From Sphingomonadaceae bacterium (GTDB lineage: Bacteria; Pseudomonadota; Alphaproteobacteria; Sphingomonadales; Sphingomonadaceae): a DNA stretch of 64,000 nucleotides. Below the pieces are notes generated by a model. It made no database searches. It saw only the letters and a program-made list of their open reading frames with translations, and was not told the DNA's origin. The first letter of the stretch is position 1, and each line of letters starts with the position of its first letter. The position numbers and the translations under genes are program-made. The stretch lies in the NCBI GenBank assembly GCA_025056155.1, contig JANWWL010000004.1, forward strand, positions 1 to 64,000, given 5' to 3'. This document shows, piece after piece, positions 1-9,463 of the stretch.

Positions 1-311
1 CTGGTTGACCTGAGTTTCGGCAACGGGCGGGCCCGGGGGCGCTCGCCGGCGCGACCGGGCCCCGCGGGGGGGGGGTCGGCCGGGCGCCGGGCCCGGCGGC
101 CTGCGCCGGCCGCCACGGCCCGGCGCGCGCATCGCCCATCCCCTGGCGCCCCGATTGCCCGACCTCAGGGCGGAGCCTGCGCGGCCCGCTGGCCCGGGAT
201 CTCCCCGTCCCCGGAGCGTCGGGGGGTCTGCTGGGGCATGTCGTCGTCCTGGCGGGTTGAGGGCGTGGGCCGGCGCTCGCGTGGCGGAGTCCCCCACGAG
301 GCGCCCTCACC
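1..311. other. Left-edge non-coding stretch
   Basis: No convincing gene is visible. The sequence is extremely G+C-rich and includes a long G run around 66-75. Open frames here are short, composed mostly of R, P, G and A, and lack a Shine-Dalgarno or any recognisable motif. The right end holds the inverted repeat listed separately as a possible terminator for the minus-strand SDR gene. Confidence 0.5.
258..309 (-). terminator. Possible terminator after the SDR gene
   Basis: TGAGGGCG at 258-265 pairs with CGCCCTCA at 302-309. GTGGG (265-269) and CCCAC (293-297) extend the stem internally with a bulge. It lies just past the stop of the minus-strand SDR. There is no T-run, so it is either a weak intrinsic terminator or just a stable hairpin. 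Confidence 0.35.
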
Positions 312-1088
312 CTAGGCCGTGGTGGCATAGCCGCCGTCGGCCACCACGACGCTGCCGCACAGATAGGCCGAGGCCCGGCTGCCCAGGAACAGCGCCACGC
401 CGGCCATGTCTTCGAGGCGACCCCAGCGGCCCAGCGGGGTCGCGGCCATGACCTCGCGGTCGACCCGTTCGGCCACCCCGGCCGTCATGCGCGACGGGAA
501 ATAGCCAGGGGCCATCGCGTTCACGAGAATCCCGCGCGGGGCCAGGAACTTCGCCATCATCCGGGTGAGGTGCAGCACGGCCGCCTTGGAGGCGGCGTAG
601 CTGTAGGTCTCCATGGGGCTCACGTGCAGGCCGTCGATCGAACCCACGTTGATGACACGCGCCATCTCCTCCCCCTGGGCGGCCGCCTCGAGCAGGCGCA
701 CGAGCCGCCGGGTGAGGAAGAAGACCGACTTGACGTTGAGATCCATCACCTTGTTCCAGCCGGTCTCGGGGAAGGCGTCGAAGGTTTCGCCCCACGTGGC
801 CCCGGCGTTGTTGAACAAGACGTCCACCTTCGCCGTGCGCGCCTCGACCTCGGCGGCGAAGGCCTCGATGCCGTCCAGAGTCGACAGGTCGGCCGGAACG
901 CCTTCCGCCAAGGGGCCGAGTTCGGCCACCAGGGCCGAGAGTTCCGCCGCCCGGCGTGCGGTCAGCAGCACCCTGGCGCCGTTGGCCACGTAGGCCCGCG
1001 CGATCATCTCGCCGATGCCCCGGCTGCCGCCCGTGATCACCACCGTCTTGCCGGCCACGCCGAACAGCCGCTCGATCGACAGGTTCAT
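312..1088 (-). CDS. SDR family NAD(P)-dependent oxidoreductase
   Basis: A classical short-chain dehydrogenase/reductase of 258 aa, the usual length for the family. The Rossmann dinucleotide motif TGGSRGIG is at residues 19-26, NNAG follows near residue 95, and the catalytic Ser with YAASK is near 160-168. The C-terminal ADGGYATTA ending is typical of family members that reduce or oxidise a hydroxy/keto group on a small or acyl substrate. The ATG (1088) overlaps the stop of the upstream MFS gene as ATGA, so the two are probably translationally coupled and may act on the same imported compound. The substrate cannot be read from sequence. The frame stays open far upstream, but only this start keeps a normal SDR N-terminus. 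Confidence 0.9.
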   Translation of the reverse strand: MNLSIERLFGVAGKTVVITGGSRGIGEMIARAYVANGARVLLTARRAAELSALVAELGPLAEGVPADLSTLDGIEAFAAEVEARTAKVDVLFNNAGATWGETFDAFPETGWNKVMDLNVKSVFFLTRRLVRLLEAAAQGEEMARVINVGSIDGLHVSPMETYSYAASKAAVLHLTRMMAKFLAPRGILVNAMAPGYFPSRMTAGVAERVDREVMAATPLGRWGRLEDMAGVALFLGSRASAYLCGSVVVADGGYATTA

Positions 1089-2665
1089 ATCTTCTCCCCG
1101 GCAGCCCGCGCCCGCTCGACCCGACTGGCCTCGGCCTGGGGCAGCGCGCGGAACAGGAGGACGAGCAGCAGGATGACGAGGGGCGCGAAGACGTAGAGCG
1201 AGAGCACCGCCTGGCCGAGGTCGCCCAGGACCTCGGACATCTTGCCCACGTAGAAGGGCCCGAGCCCCAGGCCGATGATGGTGGTGCCCAGGAAATAGGT
1301 GGCGGTGGCGGCCCCGCGCATGCGCGGCAGCACCAGGTCTTGCACCGTGGCGGCCGCCACCCCCACCCAGGTGGAGGCGAACACCGAGGCGAGGAAGGCC
1401 ACGACGTAGAAGACCGTCTCGTCGGTGACGGTGAATTGGGCGATGAAGAAGGGGGCTGCGCCCAGGAGCGCCACGAAGCCGATCAGGATCCGGCCGGACG
1501 GGTGGCGGGCCTTGAACGCGTCGGACAGGCGGCCGCCCAGGATCACGCCCAGGAATCCGCCCAAGGCCCCGCCGCCGCCCAGGAACAGGCCGGCCAGCGC
1601 CCGGTCGGCCGCGAACACGCGCAGGGCGTAGGGTGCCTGCCAAAACGCCGTGGCGTATCCGATCATCGAGATGAGCCCGAACGCGCCCACGAGATAGAGG
1701 AACGCGGGCGTGCCCCAGATGAGGGCGAAGGTGGGGGGATCGCGCCGGCGGATCGACTGCGCCCAGCTGAAGATGGCGTAGCCCGCAAGCCCGATGGCGA
1801 TCCACTGCGGGGCGTTGCCCGTGACGCGGACCACGAGGGCCACCAGCAGGCCCGCCACCACGAGGGCCCACAGGTTGGCGGCGAGCGCCCGGCGCCCGAA
1901 CCGCGCCGCGTGGAGCAGGGTGAGGGGTGGCAGCACGCTCGAGAGCTCGGCGAAGAAGCGCGCGAAGGGCCGGGGCTCGGGAGGGCTTGCGATGCCGTCG
2001 GCCAGACCCCGGATGGGCTCCTTGAGCGTCGCCACCACGAGCGCCAGGAGCAGTCCCGGCAAACCCACGATCACGAAGGCCGCCTGCCAACCCACCAAGC
2101 CCAGCGGGCCGCCGTCGGGAAAGGTGGCGTTCCAGCGGTTGACGATGAGCCCGCCGATGAAGAGGGACAGCCCGCCGCCGATGTAGAGGCCCGAGGAATA
2201 GATGGCGAGCGCGGTGGCCCGTTTCTCCCGCGGGAAATAGTCGGAGAGCACCGAGAACGCCACCGGGCTGGCCGACGCCTCGCCCACCCCCACGCCGATC
2301 CGCGCGGCCGCCAACTGGTTGAAGCTGCGCGCGAAGCCGGAAAGCGCCGTCATCGCCGACCAGAGCGCGAGGCCGATCGTGAGCAGGCGGATGCGGTGCC
2401 AGCCGTCGGCCAGGCGGCCCAGCGGAATGCCGAACAAGGCGTAGAAGACCCCGAAGACGGTCCCGTATAGGAAACCCATCTCGGCATCGCCCACGCCCAA
2501 ATCTGCGCGGATGTCGTCGGCCAGGATGGCCATGATCTGGCGGTCGACGAAGTTGACGACGTAGACCAGCACGAGGACGGCGAGCACCCACCAGGCATAC
2601 AGGCCCCCCACGCGCCGGCGTGCGTCGACGAGCTGGGCCGCGTCGGGCCCGGATGTGGCGTCCAT
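1085..2665 (-). CDS. Spinster-like MFS transporter
   Basis: Inner-membrane major facilitator of about 526 aa with roughly 12 hydrophobic segments. The N-terminal part carries NFVDRQIMAIL and GIPLGRLADGWHR (the loop 2-3 MFS signature), as in the spinster-like MFS carriers common in sphingomonads. A long loop near the middle separates the two six-helix halves. The ATG at 2665 is preceded at good distance by GGGGAGGAG. An in-frame start 48 bases upstream lacks this and would add a basic tail. The gene is divergent from glnD across about 100 bases and coupled downstream to the SDR gene. Substrate unknown; relatives are often linked to uptake of lipids, sugars or aromatic compounds. Confidence 0.88.
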   Translation of the reverse strand: MDATSGPDAAQLVDARRRVGGLYAWWVLAVLVLVYVVNFVDRQIMAILADDIRADLGVGDAEMGFLYGTVFGVFYALFGIPLGRLADGWHRIRLLTIGLALWSAMTALSGFARSFNQLAAARIGVGVGEASASPVAFSVLSDYFPREKRATALAIYSSGLYIGGGLSLFIGGLIVNRWNATFPDGGPLGLVGWQAAFVIVGLPGLLLALVVATLKEPIRGLADGIASPPEPRPFARFFAELSSVLPPLTLLHAARFGRRALAANLWALVVAGLLVALVVRVTGNAPQWIAIGLAGYAIFSWAQSIRRRDPPTFALIWGTPAFLYLVGAFGLISMIGYATAFWQAPYALRVFAADRALAGLFLGGGGALGGFLGVILGGRLSDAFKARHPSGRILIGFVALLGAAPFFIAQFTVTDETVFYVVAFLASVFASTWVGVAAATVQDLVLPRMRGAATATYFLGTTIIGLGLGPFYVGKMSEVLGDLGQAVLSLYVFAPLVILLLVLLFRALPQAEASRVERARAAGEKI

Positions 2666-2763
2666 GGATCTCCTCCCCTTTGGCCGGCTAGCGGCGGGGG
2701 AGCGGCTTGCCAAGCCGACGGGACGGGCGCCGGGCAGGGTGGGCAGGCGCGCCGTCCCTCCCT

Positions 2764-5547
2764 ATGGTCAGGCGCATGCGCGCCCTGTTTGACGCGGTGC
2801 CCAACCGGCGCGAGATCATCGACCGTCGGTTCGTGATGGCCGAGGCCGAGGCGGCCGTCCGCGCCGCGCCCCTCGAAGAACGCCGGGCCGCGCTCGTGCG
2901 CGTGCTGCGCCGGGCGTTGGCCCAAGGTCGCGCGGTGCTGGCCCGACGCCTCGAGGCCCAGCCCACCCGCGGCCTCGAGTACGCCCGCGCGCAATGTTTC
3001 CTGGTGGACCAGGTGCTCCGCGTGGCCTTCGACGTGACGGTGGCGGAGTTGTGGCCCAACGACAATCCGACCCTGGCCGAGCGCCTGGCCCTGGTGGCCG
3101 TGGGCGGCCATGGCCGAGGCGAACTCGCCCCCTTCTCCGACGTCGACCTGATGGTGCTCGCTCCGATGCGCGCCACCGCCTGGGTGGAGCAGGTGGCCGA
3201 GTCCCTCTTCTACACCCTGTGGGACGTCGGGCTGAAGGTCGGCCATTCGGTCCGTACGGTGGACGAGGCGATCCGCATGGCTCGGGCGGATCTGTCGGTC
3301 CGGACGGCGCTTCTCGAATCCCGGTACCTCTGGGGCGATGGGGCCTTGGCCGACGAGCTCGCCGCCCGCTTCCGCCGCGAGGTGGTGGAGGGTCGAGCGC
3401 GGGCCTTCGTGGCGGAAAAGATGGCCGAGCGCGAGGCCCGCCACCGCCGCCTGGGCGACAGCCGCTACCTGGTCGAGCCCCACATCAAGGAGGGCAAGGG
3501 AGGCCTGCGCGACCTTCAGACCCTGTTCTGGATCGGCAAGTTCGTCCTGGACGCGCGCGACCCCGCCGAGCTGGTGGCCAAGGGTCTCTTCACGCCGGCC
3601 GAATACCGGCAGTTCCAACACGCCCTCAATCACCTGTGGGCCATCCGCTGCCACCTGCACACGGTGGCCGGTCGCGGCGAGGAGCGGCTGACCTTCGACC
3701 GCCAGCGGGAGATCGCCGAGCGCATGGGGTATCGGCCACGCCGCGGACAGGCCGCCGTCGAGCGCTTCATGCGCCACTATTTCATGACCGCCCGCCGGGT
3801 GGGCGACCTGACGAGCCTGTTCCTTGCCCATCTCGACGACGTCACGCGGCTCCAGGGACGGCTCACCCGCTGGCTGCTCCGGCCCCGCCGGTTGCGCGGC
3901 TTCCTGATCGAACGGGGCCGGATCGACGTGCCAACCGACGACTTCTTCCGCGAGGATCCCGTCCGCCTGCTCGAGTTGTTTCATCTGGCCGATGCCGAAG
4001 GGCTCGACATCCATCCCCAGGCAATGCGCCAGGCCGCGCGCGATGCCACCTTGATCGGAGAGAAGGTGCGTCGCGAGCCGAGGGCGAATGCGCTGTTCCT
4101 CGACATCCTCACCTCGCCCCGGGATCCAGAGAAGGTGCTTCGCTGGATGAACGAGGCCGGCGTATTCGGGCGCTTCGTCCCCGACTTCGGCCGCGTGGTG
4201 GCCAAGATGCAGTACGACATGTACCACCACTACACGGTCGACGAGCACACGATCCGGGCGATCGGGCTCTTGGCGCGTCTGGAGAAGGGCGAATTCGCCC
4301 AGGAACATCCCCTCTCGACCGCGCTGATGCGCAAGATCGCCTCGCGCCGGGCGCTCTACGTGGCCGTCCTCCTCCACGATATCGCCAAGGGCCGTGGTGG
4401 CGACCATTCGGTGCTGGGCGAGGAGGTGGCCCTGCGCCTCGGCCCTCGCCTGGGTCTCGAGCCGGCCGAGACCGAGACCGTGGCCTGGCTGGTGCGGCAC
4501 CACCTTCTCATGTCGGCCACGGCCTTCAAGCGCGACCTCGCCGACCCCAAGACGGTGCTCGACTTCTGCGCCCAGGTGAAGAGCCTCGAGCGGCTGCGGC
4601 TGCTCCTCGTGCTGACGGTGGTCGACATTCGCGCCGTGGGGCCGGGCGTGTGGAACGGGTGGAAGGCGCAGCTCCTGACCACCCTCTTCGAGGCGGCCGA
4701 GGAGGTGCTGAGGCTCGGCCATCGGCAGAAAGGTCGCGAGGCCCGCATCGCCGAGCGCAAGGCCCGCCTCGAGGCGGCCGTGCGCGACGTGCCGGCCGAC
4801 GTGCTGGCCCGCCACCGCGAACGCTTTTACGACAGCTATTGGCTGGCCGAACCCGAAGAGGTGCTTGTCCGGAACCTTCGCCAGATGGCCGAGGCGGACG
4901 CAAGCGGCGAAGCGCTGTCGATCCGCTTCGCCCCCGATCCCGACCGCGGCACCCTGGTCTCGGTCTATACGGCCGATCATCCGGGACTGTTCTACCGCAT
5001 CGCAGGCGGCATCAGCCTGGCGGGTGCCAACATCGCCGGGGCCCGCATTCACACGACCCGCGACGGCATGGCCATCGACAACCTGCTGGTGCAGGATCCG
5101 TTGGGAGGCCCCTTCGCCGAGCCCGAACAGCTCGAGCGCCTGCGCCGGGGCATCACCGACGCGATCACGGGCCGGGTGCGGCTCGCCGAGCGGCTGGCCA
5201 ACCGCCCCCTGCCTCGCCGCCGCCAGGAAGCCTTCCGCATCCAGCCGCAGGTCTTCATCGACAACGAGGCCTCGACCCGGTTGACCGTGGTCGAGGTGAA
5301 CGCGCTCGACCGGCCGGCCCTGCTCTTCGCCTTGACCTACGCGCTCTTCGGCCTCAAGATCGCCATCCATTCCGCCCATGTCGCCACCTACGGCGAGCGC
5401 GCGGTCGACACCTTCTACCTTACGGACCTGCTGGGGGCGAAGATCACCTCTCCGGCTCGCCTTGAGGCGTTGCGCCGACGCTTGCTCGAGGTGGCGGCCG
5501 CGCCCGGGCAGCGTCGCGCCGCGCCGGAGCCGGTGGCGGCCAAATAG
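2764..5547 (+). CDS. glnD: Bifunctional [protein-PII] uridylyltransferase / uridylyl-removing enzyme
   Basis: GlnD senses glutamine and adds UMP to, or removes it from, the PII signalling protein, setting nitrogen status for glutamine synthetase control. The 927-aa product has all expected domains: a nucleotidyltransferase site GGHGRGELAPFSDVDL near residues 112-127, the central GlnD helical region (HIKEGKGGLRDLQ), an HD hydrolase domain with LLHDIAKG near 535-542, and two C-terminal ACT domains starting near 732 and 839. Length matches alphaproteobacterial GlnD. The start is uncertain: ATG 2764 and ATG 2776 are both plausible and neither has a strong Shine-Dalgarno. An open extension to 2707 overlaps the divergent MFS leader and looks unlikely. 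Confidence 0.95.
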   Translation: MVRRMRALFDAVPNRREIIDRRFVMAEAEAAVRAAPLEERRAALVRVLRRALAQGRAVLARRLEAQPTRGLEYARAQCFLVDQVLRVAFDVTVAELWPNDNPTLAERLALVAVGGHGRGELAPFSDVDLMVLAPMRATAWVEQVAESLFYTLWDVGLKVGHSVRTVDEAIRMARADLSVRTALLESRYLWGDGALADELAARFRREVVEGRARAFVAEKMAEREARHRRLGDSRYLVEPHIKEGKGGLRDLQTLFWIGKFVLDARDPAELVAKGLFTPAEYRQFQHALNHLWAIRCHLHTVAGRGEERLTFDRQREIAERMGYRPRRGQAAVERFMRHYFMTARRVGDLTSLFLAHLDDVTRLQGRLTRWLLRPRRLRGFLIERGRIDVPTDDFFREDPVRLLELFHLADAEGLDIHPQAMRQAARDATLIGEKVRREPRANALFLDILTSPRDPEKVLRWMNEAGVFGRFVPDFGRVVAKMQYDMYHHYTVDEHTIRAIGLLARLEKGEFAQEHPLSTALMRKIASRRALYVAVLLHDIAKGRGGDHSVLGEEVALRLGPRLGLEPAETETVAWLVRHHLLMSATAFKRDLADPKTVLDFCAQVKSLERLRLLLVLTVVDIRAVGPGVWNGWKAQLLTTLFEAAEEVLRLGHRQKGREARIAERKARLEAAVRDVPADVLARHRERFYDSYWLAEPEEVLVRNLRQMAEADASGEALSIRFAPDPDRGTLVSVYTADHPGLFYRIAGGISLAGANIAGARIHTTRDGMAIDNLLVQDPLGGPFAEPEQLERLRRGITDAITGRVRLAERLANRPLPRRRQEAFRIQPQVFIDNEASTRLTVVEVNALDRPALLFALTYALFGLKIAIHSAHVATYGERAVDTFYLTDLLGAKITSPARLEALRRRLLEVAAAPGQRRAAPEPVAAK

Positions 5548-5553
5548 CGCCGG

Positions 5554-6426
5554 TCAGGCCCGCCGGGCGCTTGGCCCCGGGACCGGCGGGGCCTCGGCCG
5601 GCCAGTCGGCCGATACGCGGCCGGGAAAGCGGGGCGGGCGCTTCTCGAGAAACGCCGCCACGCCCTCGTGAACCTCGGCCGTGCGGCCCAGCGCGACGTT
5701 GAGGCGCGTGTCGTGCGCCAGGGCGCCCGACGGGTCGGGATCGGCCGAGAAGCGCCAGAGGAGGTGCCGCGTGAGCCCCACCGCCAGGGCGGAGGTGTGG
5801 GTGGCAATCTCGAGGGCCAGGGCCCGCGCGCGGTCGGCCAAAGCCTCGGCCGGTACCACCTCGCTCACCAGGCCGTGCACAAGCGCCTCGTCCGCCGGGA
5901 CCATGGCCCCCGTCAGGCACCAGCGCAGCGCCGTGGGCAGGCCCACGAGCCGGGGCAGGAACCAGGCCGAACCCGCCTCGGGCACGAGCCCCCGCCGCGT
6001 GAAGACGCAGCCGAAGCGCGCACCCTCCGCCGCGATGCGGATGTCGCAGGGCAGGGTCATGGTCAGGCCCACGCCCACGGCCGGGCCATTGAACGCCACG
6101 ATCGAAGGCTTGCGGCAGCGCAGGATGGCCGCAAGAAAGTCTCCTTGGTTGGCGCCTGGCGTTCCGAAATTGCCCGCACCGGCGCCCTGTGTCAGGTCGA
6201 AGGCGCCGGAACCGGCGGACATGTCGGCGCCCGCGCAGAAGACGCGGCCCCGGGCGGTGAGCACCACCACGCGGATCCCATCGTCCGTATCGGCGCGGTC
6301 GAAGGCCTGGGCGAGCTCCGCGCCCATGGTGGCGTTGTAGGCGTTGAGCACGACCGGTCGGTCGAGCCGGACCCACAGGATGGGGCCCTCGACCTCAACC
6401 TCCAGCGTCGCACCCCGCTCGACCAT
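5554..6426 (-). CDS. Enoyl-CoA hydratase/isomerase family protein
   Basis: A crotonase-fold protein of 290 aa. It would act on CoA thioesters, hydrating a trans-2-enoyl-CoA or isomerising a related one. Visible marks are the oxyanion-hole segment FCAGADMS, the glycine-rich FNGPAVGVGLTMTLPCDIRIAA stretch (quoted in part; GPAVGVG is the core) and EAGSAWFLPRLVG carrying the usual acidic residue. The ATG at 6426 follows the stop of the upstream SDR by only eight bases, so both are one transcript and probably serve the same acyl-CoA or alcohol degradation path. It ends six bases from the convergent glnD stop. Specific substrate not deducible. Confidence 0.88.
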   Translation of the reverse strand: MVERGATLEVEVEGPILWVRLDRPVVLNAYNATMGAELAQAFDRADTDDGIRVVVLTARGRVFCAGADMSAGSGAFDLTQGAGAGNFGTPGANQGDFLAAILRCRKPSIVAFNGPAVGVGLTMTLPCDIRIAAEGARFGCVFTRRGLVPEAGSAWFLPRLVGLPTALRWCLTGAMVPADEALVHGLVSEVVPAEALADRARALALEIATHTSALAVGLTRHLLWRFSADPDPSGALAHDTRLNVALGRTAEVHEGVAAFLEKRPPRFPGRVSADWPAEAPPVPGPSARRA

Positions 6427-6434
6427 CGACGCCC

Positions 6435-7292
6435 TCACGCCGAGAGCCGCCGGGGCACGCGGCCCCGGATCCGGTCGAAGCCCTGGCGGATGGCGGCAAA
6501 GCGCGCTTCTACCTCCGGCTCGAACTCGGTGTCGGTGAAGATCCAGGGCCAGTCTCCGATGATGGCCTCGGCCACGAGTTCGCCCACCCACAGGGGATCG
6601 ATGCCGTGGGCCATGGCCTTGGCGAAGCGCACCAGCACTTCCGTCGTCTCAGGGGTGGGCTCGGGGGTTTCGATGGCGCCTTGGAAGCGTTCGGGAACGT
6701 TGCGCATCGATTCGAGGATGCGCGTGCGCACCACTCCCGGGCACAGCACCGACACACCGATGCCCCGGCGGCCAAGCGCCGCGCGCATCGTTTCTGAGAA
6801 GGCCACCACCCCGGCCTTCGTCACGTTGTATTGGGGCCCCACGACGGGGGCCAGGCCGGCGATCGAGGCGGTGTTGACGATGTGCCCACCTTCGCCGTGG
6901 GCTTCGATGAGGGGGGCGAAGATTTCGGTGCCCCAGATGACCGAGCGCAGGTTCACGCCCAGCACCCAGTACCAGCTGGCATCGGTCCACTGGCCGTAAC
7001 CGCTCGCCGCGCCGACCCCGGCATTCGACACGAGCACGTGCACTCGGCCGAACCGAGCGAGCGTGGCCCGAGCCGCGGCCTCGAGATCGGCCCGCACCGA
7101 CACGTCCGCCCGTACGGCCGCCACCTCGTGGCCCTCGGCGGCCAGCGCCTGCTGGGCCTCGTGCAGCGCGGGCTCCTCGATGTCGACGAGCATGGTCCGC
7201 ATGCCGGCCCGGGCCAGGGCCGTGGCGATGCCCCGCCCGATCCCCGATGCCGCACCCGTCACGACGGCCACGCGACCGGCGAGTGGTGTCAT
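6435..7292 (-). CDS. SDR family NAD(P)-dependent oxidoreductase
   Basis: A 285-aa short-chain dehydrogenase with TGAASGIG (about residues 12-19), SNAG in place of NNAG, catalytic Ser in NTASIAG, and YNVTK as the Tyr-Lys pair. The C-terminus is longer than the minimal SDR, as in the SDR subgroup commonly found beside acyl-CoA genes. The start ATG 7292 is preceded by GGGAGGAG, which favours it over an in-frame start 159 bases upstream. It forms a two-gene unit with the enoyl-CoA hydratase downstream. It faces away from the photolyase-like gene, so the region 7293-7407 should hold divergent promoters. Confidence 0.88.
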   Translation of the reverse strand: MTPLAGRVAVVTGAASGIGRGIATALARAGMRTMLVDIEEPALHEAQQALAAEGHEVAAVRADVSVRADLEAAARATLARFGRVHVLVSNAGVGAASGYGQWTDASWYWVLGVNLRSVIWGTEIFAPLIEAHGEGGHIVNTASIAGLAPVVGPQYNVTKAGVVAFSETMRAALGRRGIGVSVLCPGVVRTRILESMRNVPERFQGAIETPEPTPETTEVLVRFAKAMAHGIDPLWVGELVAEAIIGDWPWIFTDTEFEPEVEARFAAIRQGFDRIRGRVPRRLSA

Positions 7293-7407
7293 GGCTCCTC
7301 CCTCGCCCTGCCATGGCTCGCCGGCCGGGCCCCGGCAACCCGCGGGAAGGAGCAGGGTCCATCCGCCGCCTTGTGGGCCGCCCCGGCCTCGCGCCAGGGG
7401 GCGGCCG

Positions 7408-8625
7408 ATGCACGCGTCCTTGCCCCACGAGCTGCCGGCGTTTCCCGCCACGCGGGCCGAAGCGCTGGCCCGGCTTCACGCCTTCCTGCCGAACGCGGGC
7501 CAGGCCTACGCGCGCCACCGCAACCTCGACGAGGGGCCGGGGGCGCGTACGCATGTGTCGGGCCTGTCACCCGCCATCCGCCGCCGCCTGCTCACCGAAG
7601 AGGAGGTCGCCCGAGCTGCCGTGCAGGCCCATGGCCTGGCCGCAGCCCGCAAGTTTGTGGAGGAGCTGTGTTGGCGCACCTATTTCCGCGGCCATCTGGA
7701 ACAGCGGCCGGAGCTGTGGCGGCGGTTCCTGGCGGCCGCCAGGCAGGCCGAGCGCGAGCTGGACGCGCAACCCGACCTTGCGCGCCGCTACGAACACGCG
7801 CTCGCCGGGCGCACGGGGATCGACGCGTTCGACTTCTGGGTGGAGGAGCTCAAGGCCACGGGCTACCTCCACAACCACGCTCGCATGTGCTTCGCGTCGA
7901 TCTGGATCTTCACGCTGCGGCTGCCCTGGGCGCTGGGGGCGGCGCTCTTCTTCCGCCATCTGCTCGATGCGTGTCCTGCCGCCAACACGCTGTCGTGGCG
8001 CTGGGTGGCGGGGCTCCACACGCCGGGGAAGACCTATCGCGCCGATGCCGCCATCATTCGCCGCACGAGCTTGGGCCGCTTCCGGGTGACGGCGCCGTTG
8101 GCCGCCCGCGCGGCGCCGCTGCCGCCCGAGCCGCCCGCCCCCTGCGTGCCGCTGCCCCGTTGGCCCGAGCCCGACCCCGAACGCCGGACGGGCCTGTTCC
8201 TGCACACCGAAGATCTGAGCCCCGAAACCATGCCCTGGTCTTTGCGCTTCGCAGTGGCCGCCGCCACCGATCGTATCGGTGGGGATCCGTCGGCGCTCAA
8301 GCGGCGCCACGCCGAGGCGGGGCTGGCCGATGCCTGCCGACGGGCGGCCGAACAGTTCGGTATCGACGTCGAGCGGCTGCCCGAGGACCGGCTGGAGGAG
8401 GCGATGGTGGATTTCGCCGGGCGGCATGGCCTTTGGCAGATCGTCACGCCGCACGCCGCCGTGGGCCCCGTGGCCGATCGGCTCGAGCGCATCGCGGAGG
8501 CGCTTGCGGCCCGGGGCGTGCCCCTGGTGCGCGTGCTGCGCGCTTGGGACCGGCGGGCCTGGCCCCATGCGACGGGCGGCTTCTTCGCCTTCGCCCGGCA
8601 CATCCCGGAGCTCCTGGCGCCGTGA
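7408..8625 (+). CDS. Photolyase/cryptochrome-like FAD-binding protein without an N-terminal antenna domain
   Basis: The protein of 405 aa begins directly in a region resembling the helical FAD-binding domain of photolyases and cryptochromes. YFRGHLEQRP near residue 93, the sequence HNHARM near 155-160, and TLSWRWVAGLHTPGKTY near 195-211 are the usual flavin-pocket landmarks. The N-terminal alpha/beta photolyase-homology domain that binds the antenna pigment is absent. About 200 extra C-terminal residues (FLHTEDLSPE, ATGGFFAFARHIPELL) replace it. DNA repair, light sensing or a redox role are all possible and sequence alone does not decide. ATG 7408 gives the family-like N-terminus. The stop overlaps the next gene's GTG (GTGA). 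Confidence 0.7.
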   Translation: MHASLPHELPAFPATRAEALARLHAFLPNAGQAYARHRNLDEGPGARTHVSGLSPAIRRRLLTEEEVARAAVQAHGLAAARKFVEELCWRTYFRGHLEQRPELWRRFLAAARQAERELDAQPDLARRYEHALAGRTGIDAFDFWVEELKATGYLHNHARMCFASIWIFTLRLPWALGAALFFRHLLDACPAANTLSWRWVAGLHTPGKTYRADAAIIRRTSLGRFRVTAPLAARAAPLPPEPPAPCVPLPRWPEPDPERRTGLFLHTEDLSPETMPWSLRFAVAAATDRIGGDPSALKRRHAEAGLADACRRAAEQFGIDVERLPEDRLEEAMVDFAGRHGLWQIVTPHAAVGPVADRLERIAEALAARGVPLVRVLRAWDRRAWPHATGGFFAFARHIPELLAP

Positions 8626-9452
8626 CGCCCTTTCGCCTGTCGGCCCCGCTCGACGGCTGGAGCCCCGTGCTCTTGGCGTCGGCCCATTCGGGCACCTTCA
8701 TCCCGGCGTCCGCCCGGCGCCGCCTGAAGGTGCCGGACCGCGCCGTGCGCCGGCTGGAGGACCCGCTGGTGGGGCGCCTGCTGGAGCGGGCCGCCCGGCA
8801 CGCCCCCTTGATCGAGGCCACGCACGCCCGCGCCGTGATCGACCTGAACCGGGCGGAATGCGACTTCGACGCCGCGGCCGTGGCCGGCGGACCGCGGGCG
8901 GCCTCTTCCGACCGCGGACGGGCGGGCTTCGGCCTGTTTCCGCGCATCGTGGGCCCGGGCGAGCCGTTGCTCGCAGGCCCCTGGCCGCGGGCCGAGGCCG
9001 AGGCGCGCATCGCCCGCCTTCACCGGCCCTGGCATGCGGCGCTGGCGGCGGGCCTGGCCGCCGCCCGCGCGCGCCACGGGGTGGCCTTGCTCCTCGACGT
9101 GCACTCCATGCCGCCCCTGGGCCCGGGCGGGCCCGAGGTGGTGCTGGGCGACCGGCACGGCACCAGTGCCGACCCCATGATCGTGGCTCGGGTGGACGCG
9201 CTGTTCCGTGCAGCGGGCTTCAAGGTGGCGCGCAATCACCCCTACGCCGGGGGCCATGCGCTCGAACGGCACGGCCGGCCGAAGGCGAAGGTGCACGCCG
9301 TGCAAGTGGAGCTGTGCCGGGCGCTCTATCTGGATCTCGAACGCCTCGTGCCCAATGCGGCGTTCGCGGCCTTGGCGGAAGCCCTGGACGGGATCGTGGC
9401 GGCGCTCGTGGGGGAGCTGGGGGGCGGCCTGGCCTTGGCGGCGGCCGAGTGA
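8622..9452 (+). CDS. N-formylglutamate amidohydrolase family protein
   Basis: The 276-aa product matches the N-formylglutamate amidohydrolase (HutG-like) family, zinc-dependent hydrolases that release formate or a similar group from an N-acyl amino acid in histidine degradation. Landmarks are ASAHSGTFIP near the N-terminus, DLNRAECD, DVHSMPPLG and the C-terminal HAVQVELCRALYL. It starts with GTG inside the stop of the photolyase-like gene (GTGA overlap), so expression is coupled to it, although no functional link between the two is obvious. No other hut genes are in view, so the substrate may not be N-formylglutamate. Confidence 0.82.
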   Translation: MTPFRLSAPLDGWSPVLLASAHSGTFIPASARRRLKVPDRAVRRLEDPLVGRLLERAARHAPLIEATHARAVIDLNRAECDFDAAAVAGGPRAASSDRGRAGFGLFPRIVGPGEPLLAGPWPRAEAEARIARLHRPWHAALAAGLAAARARHGVALLLDVHSMPPLGPGGPEVVLGDRHGTSADPMIVARVDALFRAAGFKVARNHPYAGGHALERHGRPKAKVHAVQVELCRALYLDLERLVPNAAFAALAEALDGIVAALVGELGGGLALAAAE

Positions 9453-9463
9453 ACCCTGCGGGA

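Noticed and set aside
155-451. Short open frame at the left edge
   Set aside because: Mostly P, R and G, no ribosome site, and it overlaps the 3' end of the SDR gene.
2350-5379. Very long open frame antisense to glnD
   Set aside because: It mirrors the reading frame of glnD in a G+C-rich gene, has no domain, and its start has no ribosome site. It is a compositional shadow.
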